DNA of 64,000 nucleotides, taken from contig JBMNGX010000003.1 in the NCBI GenBank assembly GCA_050950065.1, positions 186,001-250,000 of the forward strand, written 5' to 3'. Below the pieces are notes generated by a model, which had not been told where the DNA came from, did no database searches, and worked only from the letters and a program-made list of their open reading frames with translations. A program made the translations under genes and the position numbers. Shown piece after piece: positions 32,090 to 40,797 of the stretch (position 1 is its first letter; every line of letters starts with the position of its first letter). The stretch comes from JBAYOE01 sp050950065 (GTDB lineage Bacteria > Spirochaetota > Spirochaetia > Sphaerochaetales > Sphaerochaetaceae).

Positions 32090-33645
32090 GGCGTTTTGTA
32101 ATCACCTTTTTGACACTACTAATGATTATAATTCCCCTTAGTAGTAAAGGTGATATTGAAAAATTAGATGCCCCAATAAGAAAATCTCTTAGTGAGAGAA
32201 ATACTTTTGTCATTGGAATCGACAAAGAGTCAGATACCCCATTTTTAAACCCTGTAGAGGCTACCGATACAAACTCCCTTTTGATTTTAGAGGGATTGTT
32301 TGAAGGGCTCTTTAATTTTGATGGTGAAAGTGGAATGGCTGTTGGTGCCATAGCAAAAGAATTTGACCTATCGCCTGATCAACTAACTTGGACTTTTTAT
32401 TTAGATGAAAATAGCCGTTTTTCTAATGGCGATCCAATTGATAGTTCAACCTTTATTGATTCTTGGTTTTGGTTGTTGGATAACCCCAACGGGAAAAGCT
32501 CCCCGCTAATAGCAATGATGGGTCCAATAACCAATTTAGAAAATTATCGTAACTCAAAGGTGAGCAAAAGCCAAGTTGGGATAAAAGCTTTAGATAAATA
32601 CACAATTCAACTCACCTTAGATTACAGTGCCCCCTACCTTCCCTCCCTTTTGGCAACAATTCCATTTAGTGCAATTCATAAAAGTTATCGTACAAATAAA
32701 AATGAGCAACCACTGATTTCTAGTGGTCCTTTTGTTTTAGTGGAAAATAGCCCCTCTCAAATTTTACTTGAGAAAAACAGATGGTATAGAGCCTACGACG
32801 AAATTGGCAGTGACTATATAAAGTTTCTCTTTTTGGACGAGCAGCAGTTAGTTGAATCGTATCAAAACAATTTAATCGATTGGTCTTTGGCTTTTGTACC
32901 ACCCCAATACCTTAAGAGTTTAAATGATCTACATATCGATTTAGAGTACTCAACAGCCTTTTACTACTTCTCTGCAACTAGTGGTCCATACAGCAACAAA
33001 GAAATTCGTAAAGCGCTCTCTTTGTTAATTCCTTGGGATGAGTTGAAAGAAGAAAGTGGACAACTCTTTCCAACAACAAATCTAATTCCTAAAGAGAGGA
33101 TGTTTAACTACTCATATGAAACTAATAAAGAGAAAGCTTTTGAAATTTTAAGTAAAGAGGGCTTTGCCCATGGGATTGCCCTTCCAGAGTTGAACATTGG
33201 TGTTCACAGGGGCTCCAAAGTTTATGAGTCGGCTAAAAAGATTGCTGACATTTGGTCTAAAGAACTTGGGATAACAGTTATTTTAGATGTAGTTCCTTTA
33301 AAGATGTACAGTCGCTACCCCTCTCAAAGTCCTTACGACTTTGCTTTCATAACCTGGATAGGAGATATCTTAGATCCCTTCTCATTCTTATCACTTTTTT
33401 TAAGTGATAGTGGGTACAACTTAGCAAACTACAAAGATAGCACCTACGATGAGTTGGTTTATAAAGCAATGGAAAGTGGCAGTCAAAACTTAATTGAACA
33501 AGCAGAGTTGTATCTACTAGAAAACAATGTAGTGTTTCCGTTCTACCACGGTTTTACAATTAACATCGTTAATAGTGAAAAGGTTGCCGTTTGGCACGAC
33601 AACCTTCTAAATATCCACCCTCTTAAAGAGTTGAAGTTAAAATAG
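32086..33645 (+). CDS. Family 5 extracellular solute-binding protein (peptide ABC transporter type)
   Basis: A 519-residue SBP_bac_5 protein. A signal peptide covers about residues 1-22 without a clear lipobox. The body shows the OppA/DppA pattern: ILEGLFEGLFNF, LTWTFYLDENSRFSNGDPI, SNKEIRKALSLLIPW, and FAFITWIGDILDP. No permease or ATPase genes adjoin it, so it is an orphan in this window. Coupling to lplA (ATGA overlap) is unusual; the ligand might be an oligopeptide, possibly a lipoylated one, but that is speculation. Confidence 0.85.
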   Translation: MRRFVITFLTLLMIIIPLSSKGDIEKLDAPIRKSLSERNTFVIGIDKESDTPFLNPVEATDTNSLLILEGLFEGLFNFDGESGMAVGAIAKEFDLSPDQLTWTFYLDENSRFSNGDPIDSSTFIDSWFWLLDNPNGKSSPLIAMMGPITNLENYRNSKVSKSQVGIKALDKYTIQLTLDYSAPYLPSLLATIPFSAIHKSYRTNKNEQPLISSGPFVLVENSPSQILLEKNRWYRAYDEIGSDYIKFLFLDEQQLVESYQNNLIDWSLAFVPPQYLKSLNDLHIDLEYSTAFYYFSATSGPYSNKEIRKALSLLIPWDELKEESGQLFPTTNLIPKERMFNYSYETNKEKAFEILSKEGFAHGIALPELNIGVHRGSKVYESAKKIADIWSKELGITVILDVVPLKMYSRYPSQSPYDFAFITWIGDILDPFSFLSLFLSDSGYNLANYKDSTYDELVYKAMESGSQNLIEQAELYLLENNVVFPFYHGFTINIVNSEKVAVWHDNLLNIHPLKELKLK

Positions 33646-35181
33646 TTTCTTTAGTTCAACATAACCACTATCACGTCCAAAGAACTGAGTTAAATCTTTT
33701 AACCTCATAGCTAGATCTCTATTGATTTGATTAGCTGTTAATCTCCAAGACCAATTCTCATCTCCACAAGTACCAGGAAGATTCATCCTCCCCTCTTCCC
33801 CTAGATCTAAAAGATCTTGAATTGGAATAATTGCAAATTGGGCTGCAGATGCCATCACAGAGCGCATCATGTGCCAGCTCACCGAATCACTTGAACAACT
33901 TAAATAGCGGCGCACTAAATCTTGTAGTGTTGGATCTAATGAATCAAACCACCCTCTAGTGGTGTTGTTATCGTGAGTTCCAGTATAAGTTACACATCTT
34001 TCAGAGTAGTTGTGGGGTAAGTAGGCGTTGCTACTATCGAGTTCATCCCCCTTTTGATTAAAAGCAAACTGGGCAATTTTCATCCCAGGAAAGTTGTTTG
34101 AGTCTCGAAGGTGCTCAACCTCTTTTGTAATAACACCCAAATCTTCAGCTATTACTGCTAAAGAGCCAAACTTTTCTCTAAAGTGGTCAAATAGTTTTTG
34201 TCCATCAACTTTCACCCACTTCCCATTTTGGGCTGTTTTATGATTAGATGGCACTTCCCAATACGCTTCAAAGCCTCTGAAATGATCAATTCGAACGAAA
34301 TCTGTTTGTTCAAATTGAAAAGCTAATCTTTCTTCCCACCAGCTAAAATTATCTTTTTCCATAGCAGGCCAATCGTAAAGGGGGTTTCCCCAAAGTTGAC
34401 CAGTTTCACTAAAAGCATCGGGCGGTACTCCACTAGAGGCCTCTAGGTGCCCATCCTCATCAAGTTTTAGAATCTTTCTATTGGTCCAAGCATCGGCACT
34501 ATCGTGGGCAACAAAAATTGGAATATCGCCAACGATGGCGATATTTTTATTGTTGGCATACTCTTTTAGTTGGTGCCACTGGGAATAGAAAAAATATTGA
34601 AGTACTTTATAAACTTCAATCTCATCTTTATTCTCTTTAGCCCATCTCTCTAACTCTTTTTTATCTCTATTTGCCAACTTGGTAGGCCAACTTTTAAACC
34701 ATCTTGAGTCGTTATAAAAGTTGGTAATGGATTGAAAAAGGGCATAATCTGTTAACCAGTAACTCTCTTTTTCACAAAAAGAGTTGTAAGAATCTTTCTC
34801 TTTTTTAGTAGCATTTAAAAGAAAATTATTTGCCCCTTTGATTAATAAAGGCCACTTATAATTTTGCACCTCTTCAAAGTTAATTCTATCGCCTCTATTA
34901 GTTGGTCTATTTTTTAAGTCATCAAATTCTAAGTAGTTATCATCAACTAAAAAATCTAAACTTATTAGGAGTTCATTACCTGCAAAGGTTGAACGAGAAG
35001 CATAAGGGGAGTTGCCAAAGCCAACAGGACCTAAAGGTAAAATCTGCCACAACCCAACGTTAGCACTACTTAAAAAATCTACAAAGTCGTAGCTACTTTT
35101 ACCAAAAGAGCCAATGCCATCCTCTTCATATAAGCTAGTGGGGTGTAACAACACTCCAGAGAAACGTATTTTTTTATCCAT
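33637..35181 (-). CDS. malQ: 4-alpha-glucanotransferase MalQ (amylomaltase)
   Basis: A 514-residue GH77 enzyme that transfers alpha-1,4-glucan segments. It opens with GVLLHPTSLYEEDGIGSFG. Catalytic motifs: VRIDHFRGF (nucleophile Asp), IAEDLGVIT (acid/base Glu) and GTHDNNTTRGW. The ATG at 35181 follows a TATATT box by six bases and has no ribosome binding site; the longer frame to 35229 is unlikely. It overlaps the neighbouring gene's end by nine bases. Confidence 0.95.
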   Translation of the reverse strand: MDKKIRFSGVLLHPTSLYEEDGIGSFGKSSYDFVDFLSSANVGLWQILPLGPVGFGNSPYASRSTFAGNELLISLDFLVDDNYLEFDDLKNRPTNRGDRINFEEVQNYKWPLLIKGANNFLLNATKKEKDSYNSFCEKESYWLTDYALFQSITNFYNDSRWFKSWPTKLANRDKKELERWAKENKDEIEVYKVLQYFFYSQWHQLKEYANNKNIAIVGDIPIFVAHDSADAWTNRKILKLDEDGHLEASSGVPPDAFSETGQLWGNPLYDWPAMEKDNFSWWEERLAFQFEQTDFVRIDHFRGFEAYWEVPSNHKTAQNGKWVKVDGQKLFDHFREKFGSLAVIAEDLGVITKEVEHLRDSNNFPGMKIAQFAFNQKGDELDSSNAYLPHNYSERCVTYTGTHDNNTTRGWFDSLDPTLQDLVRRYLSCSSDSVSWHMMRSVMASAAQFAIIPIQDLLDLGEEGRMNLPGTCGDENWSWRLTANQINRDLAMRLKDLTQFFGRDSGYVELKKLF

Positions 35182-35220
35182 GGGGGAAATATAATCTAAA
35201 ACTCCTCTTTTAGCCACACC

Positions 35221-35249
35221 TTGTTGCACTTGTCAATTTAGGGTATAAT
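35221..35249 (+). promoter_or_regulatory. Predicted promoter giving a leaderless mRNA for carD-ispD-ispF
   Basis: TTGTTG (35221-35226), 17-base spacer, TATAAT (35244-35249), then seven bases to the ATG at 35257. No Shine-Dalgarno sequence precedes this start. Confidence 0.6.
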
Positions 35250-35256
35250 CACACCC

Positions 35257-35778
35257 ATGTCATCGTCAGAAACTAATCAAAAATTTACCTTAAACGAACA
35301 CGTTGTTTACCCACTTCAAGGTGTTGGTGTTATCGAAAAAATTGAAGAGAAGACCCTTAGAGGCATTACCAGACTCTATTACGAAATATTTTTAGATATT
35401 TCCGATATGACGGTGATGGTTCCCGTCGACAAGGTTGGTGAGTTGGGTATTCGCCCAATTGTCTCCAAAGATGAGGCTCAAAGTGCTATCAATGGGATTT
35501 CAAACAAATTGGAACAAGTTCCAGTTGATTGGAAAGCACGCTACCAAATGTCTGTTGACCTTTTAAAAGAGGGCTCAATTGCTTCTATTGCCAAAGTTGT
35601 TCAAATTCTTTACCACCGCAGTAAGATTAAAGAGCTCCCTGTTCAAGAGAGAAAACTTTACGACAATGCTTTAAGGATATTAATTGATGAAGGTTCTTTA
35701 GCTTTAGAAAAACCTAAAGAGGAACTTGAAGCACTTATCTTTGCAAAATTAGAGAAACCTAGCAAAAGGGAGGAGTAA
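35257..35778 (+). CDS. carD: CarD family transcriptional regulator
   Basis: A 173-residue RNA-polymerase-binding protein. The N-terminal CarD/TRCF interaction domain reads EHVVYPLQGVGVIEKIEE, followed by an alpha-helical DNA-binding domain (ILYHRSKIKELPVQERKLYDNA in segments). CarD stabilises open promoter complexes in several phyla and lies before ispD in many spirochaetes. Its own promoter predicts a leaderless mRNA. The stop overlaps the ispD ATG by one base. Confidence 0.92.
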   Translation: MSSSETNQKFTLNEHVVYPLQGVGVIEKIEEKTLRGITRLYYEIFLDISDMTVMVPVDKVGELGIRPIVSKDEAQSAINGISNKLEQVPVDWKARYQMSVDLLKEGSIASIAKVVQILYHRSKIKELPVQERKLYDNALRILIDEGSLALEKPKEELEALIFAKLEKPSKREE

Positions 35779-36482
35779 TGTCCTTCCCCTCCCACGCAAC
35801 AATTGTAACGGCTGGCGGTGCAAGTAGCCGTTTTAATGGTCATAGTCCTGCAGTCTACAAAAAGAAAGAGTTTTTAGAGCTCGATGGAAAGTCAGTTTTA
35901 TACAATGCAACACTCCCTTTTGTAAATCTTCCTTCAGTAAAAGTGGTAGTTGTCACTTACCCTAGTGGTTTAAAAGATGAAACGGAAGAGGCCTTAGATA
36001 ACCTCTACTTTGCTATAGATACTCCTATCCTTTTAGTTGAAGGGGGCGCAACTCGCCAAGAGTCTGTTTACAACGGTTTAAAAGCTCTCAAAGAGGGCTC
36101 TTACAATATAGAGTACGTTTTAATTCATGATGGGGCTCGCCCTTGGATCGATGAAAAAACTATCATCTCAACATTGGCAACAGCCACAGTCTACGGGGGA
36201 GCTGCCCCTGTTTTACCAATCCATGACGCAATCAAAAAAGTTGATGAGAAGATGGAGGTTATTGAACACCTCGATCGAACCAATGTCGTCTCAATTCAAA
36301 CACCACAAGCATTTAAGTTTGAAGATATTTTAGTAGCTCATCAAAATGCTGCTGACAATGGTAAACACTATTTTGATGATACTGAAATTTTTACCGACTT
36401 TGGGTTTAAAGTGGGAGTTTGTGAAGGATCTGCTAACAACTTAAAAATTACAAAAGTTTCCGATATTCCCAGTGGAGATTAA
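35778..36482 (+). CDS. ispD: 2-C-methyl-D-erythritol 4-phosphate cytidylyltransferase IspD
   Basis: A 234-residue enzyme of the non-mevalonate isoprenoid pathway. The CTP-binding loop VTAGGASSRF is near residue 10, GGATRQESVYNGL near 88, and VLIHDGARPWI near 113. It is followed after three bases by ispF, the usual partner. Confidence 0.93.
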   Translation: MSFPSHATIVTAGGASSRFNGHSPAVYKKKEFLELDGKSVLYNATLPFVNLPSVKVVVVTYPSGLKDETEEALDNLYFAIDTPILLVEGGATRQESVYNGLKALKEGSYNIEYVLIHDGARPWIDEKTIISTLATATVYGGAAPVLPIHDAIKKVDEKMEVIEHLDRTNVVSIQTPQAFKFEDILVAHQNAADNGKHYFDDTEIFTDFGFKVGVCEGSANNLKITKVSDIPSGD

Positions 36483-36485
36483 ATT

Positions 36486-36953
36486 ATGAGAGTTGGAACA
36501 GGGTGGGATATTCACCGTCTCGTTGAAAACAGAAAATTAGTATTAGGTGGAGTTGAAATTGAGTACCATCTTGGCTTTGAAGCCCACAGTGATGGAGATG
36601 TCCTCATTCACGCCCTTATTGATGCCCTTTTAGGCTCTTTAGCATTAGGTGATATTGGACAACACTTTCCCCCAACAGATCCCAAATATAAAGATATTGA
36701 TAGTAAAGTCCTTTTACAAAAAACAATAACACTTTTAGGGGATAAGAAGATTGTAAATATTGATTCAACTCTCATTGCAGAAAAACCAAAGCTCTTACCC
36801 CACATTAGTAGAATAAGAGCTTCTTTAGCCTCTTTGTGTAATTTAGAAATCGACCAAGTTTCAGTCAAAGCAAAAACTGCTGAAAAGATGCTTGGTGAAG
36901 TTGGGCAATCAGAGGCAATCATTGCCCAAGTAACACTATTAGTGACTGATTAA
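36486..36953 (+). CDS. ispF: 2-C-methyl-D-erythritol 2,4-cyclodiphosphate synthase IspF
   Basis: A 155-residue MEP-pathway enzyme. The zinc and substrate motifs are clear: GWDIHRL near residue 6, AHSDGDVLIHALIDALLG near 34, DIGQHFPPTDP near 57 and the C-terminal KAKTAEKMLGEVG. It overlaps the end of the reverse-strand ATPase gene by 15 bases. Confidence 0.95.
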   Translation: MRVGTGWDIHRLVENRKLVLGGVEIEYHLGFEAHSDGDVLIHALIDALLGSLALGDIGQHFPPTDPKYKDIDSKVLLQKTITLLGDKKIVNIDSTLIAEKPKLLPHISRIRASLASLCNLEIDQVSVKAKTAEKMLGEVGQSEAIIAQVTLLVTD

Positions 36954-37646
36954 CATCGTCTTTGGATTTAAGGAGACTTGCATCGGTTTAGGATCTAAGT
37001 GCTCTTTATCCTTCACTAAGGTCATTACAACCTTATCCATAGCCTCATTATATTTTAACCCAATTAAAACATCGATTAATTCAGCATACTTTAAGATAGT
37101 ATTGGGAACTCCATGTTCATCAAAAGTGACATCAGGTCTCACAGGAGAGACGGAGAACCAAGCTTCAACTCTAAGATCTTTAGCAAACTGCTTAATCTTT
37201 TTTACATCCTCATCGGTTGCCAAAGTTAATTTATAACCATCAAACATTATTGCATCAGCACTAAAAGAACCCTCTTTAATTAAGGTCTCTAACGATGAGA
37301 GAACTTTATCAATTGTGATGTTCTCTTGGCTAAAATTCATAACAACACGATTAGCTAATATTTCATTATAAATTGCAGCAGCATCTTCTAGTGAACGCCC
37401 TGCCGAAATTTGGCGAAATACCTCTTTGTACCAATTAATAACATGCTCCACGTTTCCAGAAAAGGAGACGTGAATTATGTGCTCATTTCTAAATAGCTTG
37501 TCGGTGGCTAAATGGACTAAACAAGCTGTCTTTCCAACACCATGGCGAGAAACCAATACTCCAAGGTTCCCTTTACCAAGACCGCCGTTTAGTGATTCAT
37601 CAAAAGCCCTAAGTGGACTTAAGGCATTTAGTTCATGTATTTCCAT
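36939..37646 (-). CDS. Single-domain RecA/KaiC-like ATPase
   Basis: A 235-residue P-loop protein. Walker A is SRHGVGKTAC near residues 33-42 and a Walker B-like AIMFDGYKL near 140. The overall plan (FDESLNGGLGKGNLGVLV, then strands with FSGN and VMNF) resembles one KaiC/RadA-type RecA fold domain. The ATG at 37646 follows GGAGGAAAG. I do not recognise a precise function; similar proteins are found in other spirochaetes as conserved cytosolic proteins. Confidence 0.65.
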   Translation of the reverse strand: MEIHELNALSPLRAFDESLNGGLGKGNLGVLVSRHGVGKTACLVHLATDKLFRNEHIIHVSFSGNVEHVINWYKEVFRQISAGRSLEDAAAIYNEILANRVVMNFSQENITIDKVLSSLETLIKEGSFSADAIMFDGYKLTLATDEDVKKIKQFAKDLRVEAWFSVSPVRPDVTFDEHGVPNTILKYAELIDVLIGLKYNEAMDKVVMTLVKDKEHLDPKPMQVSLNPKTMLISH

Positions 37647-37720
37647 CGATCTTTCCTCCACAATTTAACCTAGTTGCAGTATAGCACGCTTTACTGCACC
37701 ACAAAATAGTCATCTTTGCC

Positions 37721-39823
37721 CTATTTTTGCTCTTTTTTCTTCTTCTCTAAGTAATCTTCTTTAAGTTTTTCACTAATACTTTGGGGAACACGGCTATACT
37801 TAGAGAGCTCCATTGTGTACTCAGCTTTACCCTGAGTTAAAGAGCGAAGAACTGTTGAATAGCCAAACATCTCAGATAGAGGTACTTCAGCTTCAACGTT
37901 ACTCATCAATCCATCTTCAGTAGAACTTATGATAATTCCCCTTCTTTGGTTGATACTTGCAAAAATATTTCCTTGGAACTCAGTTGGTCCTTCAACGACA
38001 ACTTTCATAACAGGCTCTAATATAATTGGCTTAGCACGATCGTAAGCCTCTCTAAAAGCACCTAAAGCTGCAGTTTGGAATGCCATATCTGAAGAGTCGA
38101 CGGGGTGGTACGAACCATCGTTAATAACAGCCCTAACGCCAACAACAGGGAATCCAAGTTGAGTTCCTTTCTTAAGGGCCATCTGAAACCCTTTATCACA
38201 AGAGGGGACATACTCAGTTGGAATAACTCCCCCTTTGATTAGATCGATAAACTCATAATCTTCATCTTCTTCCCCTTGTGCTGCTTTTAGAGGCTCAATG
38301 TAACCAGCCACTCTTGCAAATTGACCAGATCCTCCAGTTTGCTTTTTGTGGGTGTAGTTAAATTCTGCCATTTGGCTAATAGACTCTCTGTAGGCAACTT
38401 CTGGTTGATCGGTAGCTACATCAACTTTGTACTCTCTTTTCATCCTCTCAACATAAACTTCAAGGTGGAGCTCTCCCATTCCTTGAATAATTGTTTGGTT
38501 GGATTCAGGATCAACATAAGTTGTAAAGGTTGGGTCCTCTTTAGTGAAGCGGTTTAATGCTTTAGCCATGTTATCAGAAGATTTCTTATCGGCAGGAGTT
38601 AAAGCTAAAGAGATAACAGGGCGAGGTACGTACATACTTGTCATTGAGTAGTTCAATGTGGGGTGACAGAAAGTGTCTCCACTAGCACAATCAATTCCAA
38701 ATAAAGCTGCAATTGAACCACTGCCAGCTTCAGTAATATCCTCCATTGAGTCTGCGTGCATTTGCACTAAGCGCCCAACTTTAAATTTCCTACGATTGCG
38801 GGTGTTGTACAACTCGTCCCCTTTTTTGATTTTTCCTTGGAAAATTCTGATGTAGGTGAGTTGACCATATTGTCCATCTTCTAATTTGAATGCCAAGATA
38901 ACAGGCTTTTCTTTATCATCCGATTTTAAAATAACCTCTTTTTCTGAATCATCTAAATCTAAAGCTTTATTCTCAACATCTGTGGGGTTTGGTAAGTATT
39001 GAACAACTGCATCCAACAAAGGTTGGATTCCTTTGTTTTTATAAGCAGAACCCATAAAAACAGGAACAAGCTCTAATGCGATTGTCCCTTTACGAACTGC
39101 TTCGTAAATCAACTCTTCGCTAACATCCTCTAATAACATCGCCTCCATAACTTCATCACTAATCATAGAGACTGTATCGAGCATCTCTTCTCGCTTTTCG
39201 TTAGCTTCATCAACTAAGGAACTAGGAATATCTTCAATTCTTACGTCATCCCCGTTAGGTCCATCGAAATAAATAGCTTTCATCTTAACTAAATCGACTA
39301 CCCCCTCTAACTTATCCTCTAAGCCAATTGGGATTTGCATTAAGACTGCATTTAGACCAAGTTTTTCAATCAGTTGATCTTTAACACGGTAGGGGTTTGC
39401 TCCAGTTCTATCACACTTATTAACAAAGGCAATCCTTGGAACGTTGTAGCGTTTCATTTGACGATCAACTGTGATTGATTGGCTTTGGACTCCTGCAACT
39501 GAACATAAGACTAAAATAGCCCCATCTAATACCCTTAAAGAGCGCTCAACTTCAATGGTAAAGTCGACGTGCCCAGGAGTATCAATAACGTTAATAGGGT
39601 GATCTTTCCATGAGACGTGGGTAGCTGCGCTGGCAATTGTAATACCCCTTTCACGTTCCAATTCCATTGAGTCCATAGTGGCCCCAACACCATCTTTTCC
39701 ACGAACTTCGTGGATAGCGTGGATTCTATTGGAGTAGTAAAGTATTCTCTCAGAAAGGGTTGTTTTGCCCGAGTCAATGTGGGCACTAATCCCTATATTC
39801 CTCAATTTTGAAATGTCACTCAT
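37721..39823 (-). CDS. fusA: Translation elongation factor G (mitochondrial-like spdEFG1 type)
   Basis: A 700-residue GTPase that moves tRNAs on the ribosome. G motifs: AHIDSGKTT (residues 14-22), DTPGHVD near 86 and NKCD near 140. The switch segment VRGKDGVGATMDSMELER matches mitochondrial EF-G1 and its bacterial relatives in spirochaetes and planctomycetes more than E. coli FusA. Those lineages often carry a second EF-G for ribosome recycling, which would be encoded elsewhere. AAGAGGAAA precedes the ATG. A 130-base structured leader lies upstream. Confidence 0.92.
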   Translation of the reverse strand: MSDISKLRNIGISAHIDSGKTTLSERILYYSNRIHAIHEVRGKDGVGATMDSMELERERGITIASAATHVSWKDHPINVIDTPGHVDFTIEVERSLRVLDGAILVLCSVAGVQSQSITVDRQMKRYNVPRIAFVNKCDRTGANPYRVKDQLIEKLGLNAVLMQIPIGLEDKLEGVVDLVKMKAIYFDGPNGDDVRIEDIPSSLVDEANEKREEMLDTVSMISDEVMEAMLLEDVSEELIYEAVRKGTIALELVPVFMGSAYKNKGIQPLLDAVVQYLPNPTDVENKALDLDDSEKEVILKSDDKEKPVILAFKLEDGQYGQLTYIRIFQGKIKKGDELYNTRNRRKFKVGRLVQMHADSMEDITEAGSGSIAALFGIDCASGDTFCHPTLNYSMTSMYVPRPVISLALTPADKKSSDNMAKALNRFTKEDPTFTTYVDPESNQTIIQGMGELHLEVYVERMKREYKVDVATDQPEVAYRESISQMAEFNYTHKKQTGGSGQFARVAGYIEPLKAAQGEEDEDYEFIDLIKGGVIPTEYVPSCDKGFQMALKKGTQLGFPVVGVRAVINDGSYHPVDSSDMAFQTAALGAFREAYDRAKPIILEPVMKVVVEGPTEFQGNIFASINQRRGIIISSTEDGLMSNVEAEVPLSEMFGYSTVLRSLTQGKAEYTMELSKYSRVPQSISEKLKEDYLEKKKKEQK

Positions 39824-39840
39824 AAGTTTCCTCTTTTCTT

Positions 39841-39990
39841 ATCCCACAAGAATTGAATGGGATTTCGTAACTATGTAAATTCCAACATACCCTGCGACAA
39901 TACTGGAATTTGTATTAACTTGGATAGAAGGTTTAAGCCCCTAAAAAGGGGTACCGGACGGATTCTAATATATTATTATCCTTTATTCAA
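39841..39990 (-). promoter_or_regulatory. fusA promoter and structured 5' leader
   Basis: On the minus strand TTGAAT (39990-39985), 17 bases, TAGAAT (39967-39962); transcription should start near 39955. The leader of about 130 bases holds three hairpins: CCCCT/AGGGG (39938-39951), AAATTCCA/TGGAATTT (39877-39884, 39904-39911) and ATCCCA/TGGGAT (39841-39846, 39858-39863). No known riboswitch was recognised in it. Confidence 0.5.
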
Positions 39991-40014
39991 TCCCTTTCGC
40001 ACTATATAATTGTG

Positions 40015-40043
40015 TGGAAATTTGGCCCAAAAATTGGTAAACT
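40015..40043 (+). promoter_or_regulatory. Weak leaderless-type promoter for the HIT gene
   Basis: TGGAAA (40015-40020), 17 bases, TAAACT (40038-40043), six bases to the ATG at 40050. A TATAAT at 40005-40010 is an alternative -10 box with a poor -35. Confidence 0.3.
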
Positions 40044-40049
40044 CCCCTT

Positions 40050-40460
40050 ATGGAAACTATTTTCACTAAAATAATTAAGGGTCAAATCCCTTCAGTCAAA
40101 CTTTACGAAGATCATTTGGCAACTGTCATTTTAGATATTGCCCCAGCTAACAAGGGTCACGCTCTAATTATTTCCAACGAAGTTTATCCCACAATAGCTA
40201 GTTGCCCATCTGAAACATTACAACACCTGATTAAAATTGTAAAAAAAGTTGATGCAGTTTTAACCGAAAAACTGGGTTGTGATGCAACTAACGTAGTGAT
40301 TAACAACGGAGTAGCTGCTAATCAAGAAGTCCCCCACCTTCATATCCACGTTATTCCCCGCTACACAGATGATAACAAAAAACTCTCTTTACCTAAAGAG
40401 AGTTATCAAGAAGGGGAACTTGAAGAGTATGGGCTAAAGCTTCGCTTTAAAGAGATTTAA
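40050..40460 (+). CDS. HIT-family nucleotide hydrolase
   Basis: A 136-residue histidine-triad protein of the HinT/AP4A-hydrolase branch. It starts FTKIIKGQIPSVKLYED and carries the HIT motif HLHIHVIPR near residue 95, with the catalytic central His. Members hydrolyse adenosine phosphoramidates or dinucleoside polyphosphates. The start lacks a Shine-Dalgarno sequence. Confidence 0.93.
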   Translation: METIFTKIIKGQIPSVKLYEDHLATVILDIAPANKGHALIISNEVYPTIASCPSETLQHLIKIVKKVDAVLTEKLGCDATNVVINNGVAANQEVPHLHIHVIPRYTDDNKKLSLPKESYQEGELEEYGLKLRFKEI

Positions 40461-40461
40461 C

Positions 40462-40490
40462 TTGCCGATGGATAAAAGCGTTGTTACACT
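40462..40490 (+). promoter_or_regulatory. Predicted promoter giving a leaderless mRNA for the zinc-ribbon gene
   Basis: TTGCCG (40462-40467), 17 bases, TACACT (40485-40490), six bases to the ATG at 40497. Confidence 0.5.
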
Positions 40491-40496
40491 TTGGTC

Positions 40497-40787
40497 ATGA
40501 GAAGTTGCTACTTTTGTCAAACAGAAATTGACCCCCTAATGACAATTGGTCACCAGTCTCTTTGCCCCAATTGTGGCAGAGATTTAAAGGTGTGTCTAAA
40601 TTGTAAGTTTTACAGCCCCTCATCTTATAAAGAGTGTACAGAGAATATTGAAGAGCATGTAATTAACAAAGATATTGCCAATTTTTGTGACCACTTTGTG
40701 ATGGGCGTGGCAAAATCTAAAGGTAGTACTAAAAAGAAAGAGGATGCCCTTAAGGCTTTTAACTCCCTTTTCAATGACGATTTTTAA
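40497..40787 (+). CDS. Small zinc-ribbon protein, conserved hypothetical
   Basis: A 96-residue protein with three Cys pairs: CYFC at 4-7, CPNC at 23-26 and CLNC at 33-36, plus later Cys and His residues (CTEN, FCDHF). It probably binds one or two zinc ions. The C-terminus is basic then acidic (KGSTKKKEDALKAF). I do not know the function. It is followed 10 bases later by bcp, so the two are probably co-transcribed. The ATG at 40497 has no Shine-Dalgarno site but is six bases from a -10 box. Confidence 0.65.
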   Translation: MRSCYFCQTEIDPLMTIGHQSLCPNCGRDLKVCLNCKFYSPSSYKECTENIEEHVINKDIANFCDHFVMGVAKSKGSTKKKEDALKAFNSLFNDDF

Positions 40788-40797
40788 GGAGCCTGAG

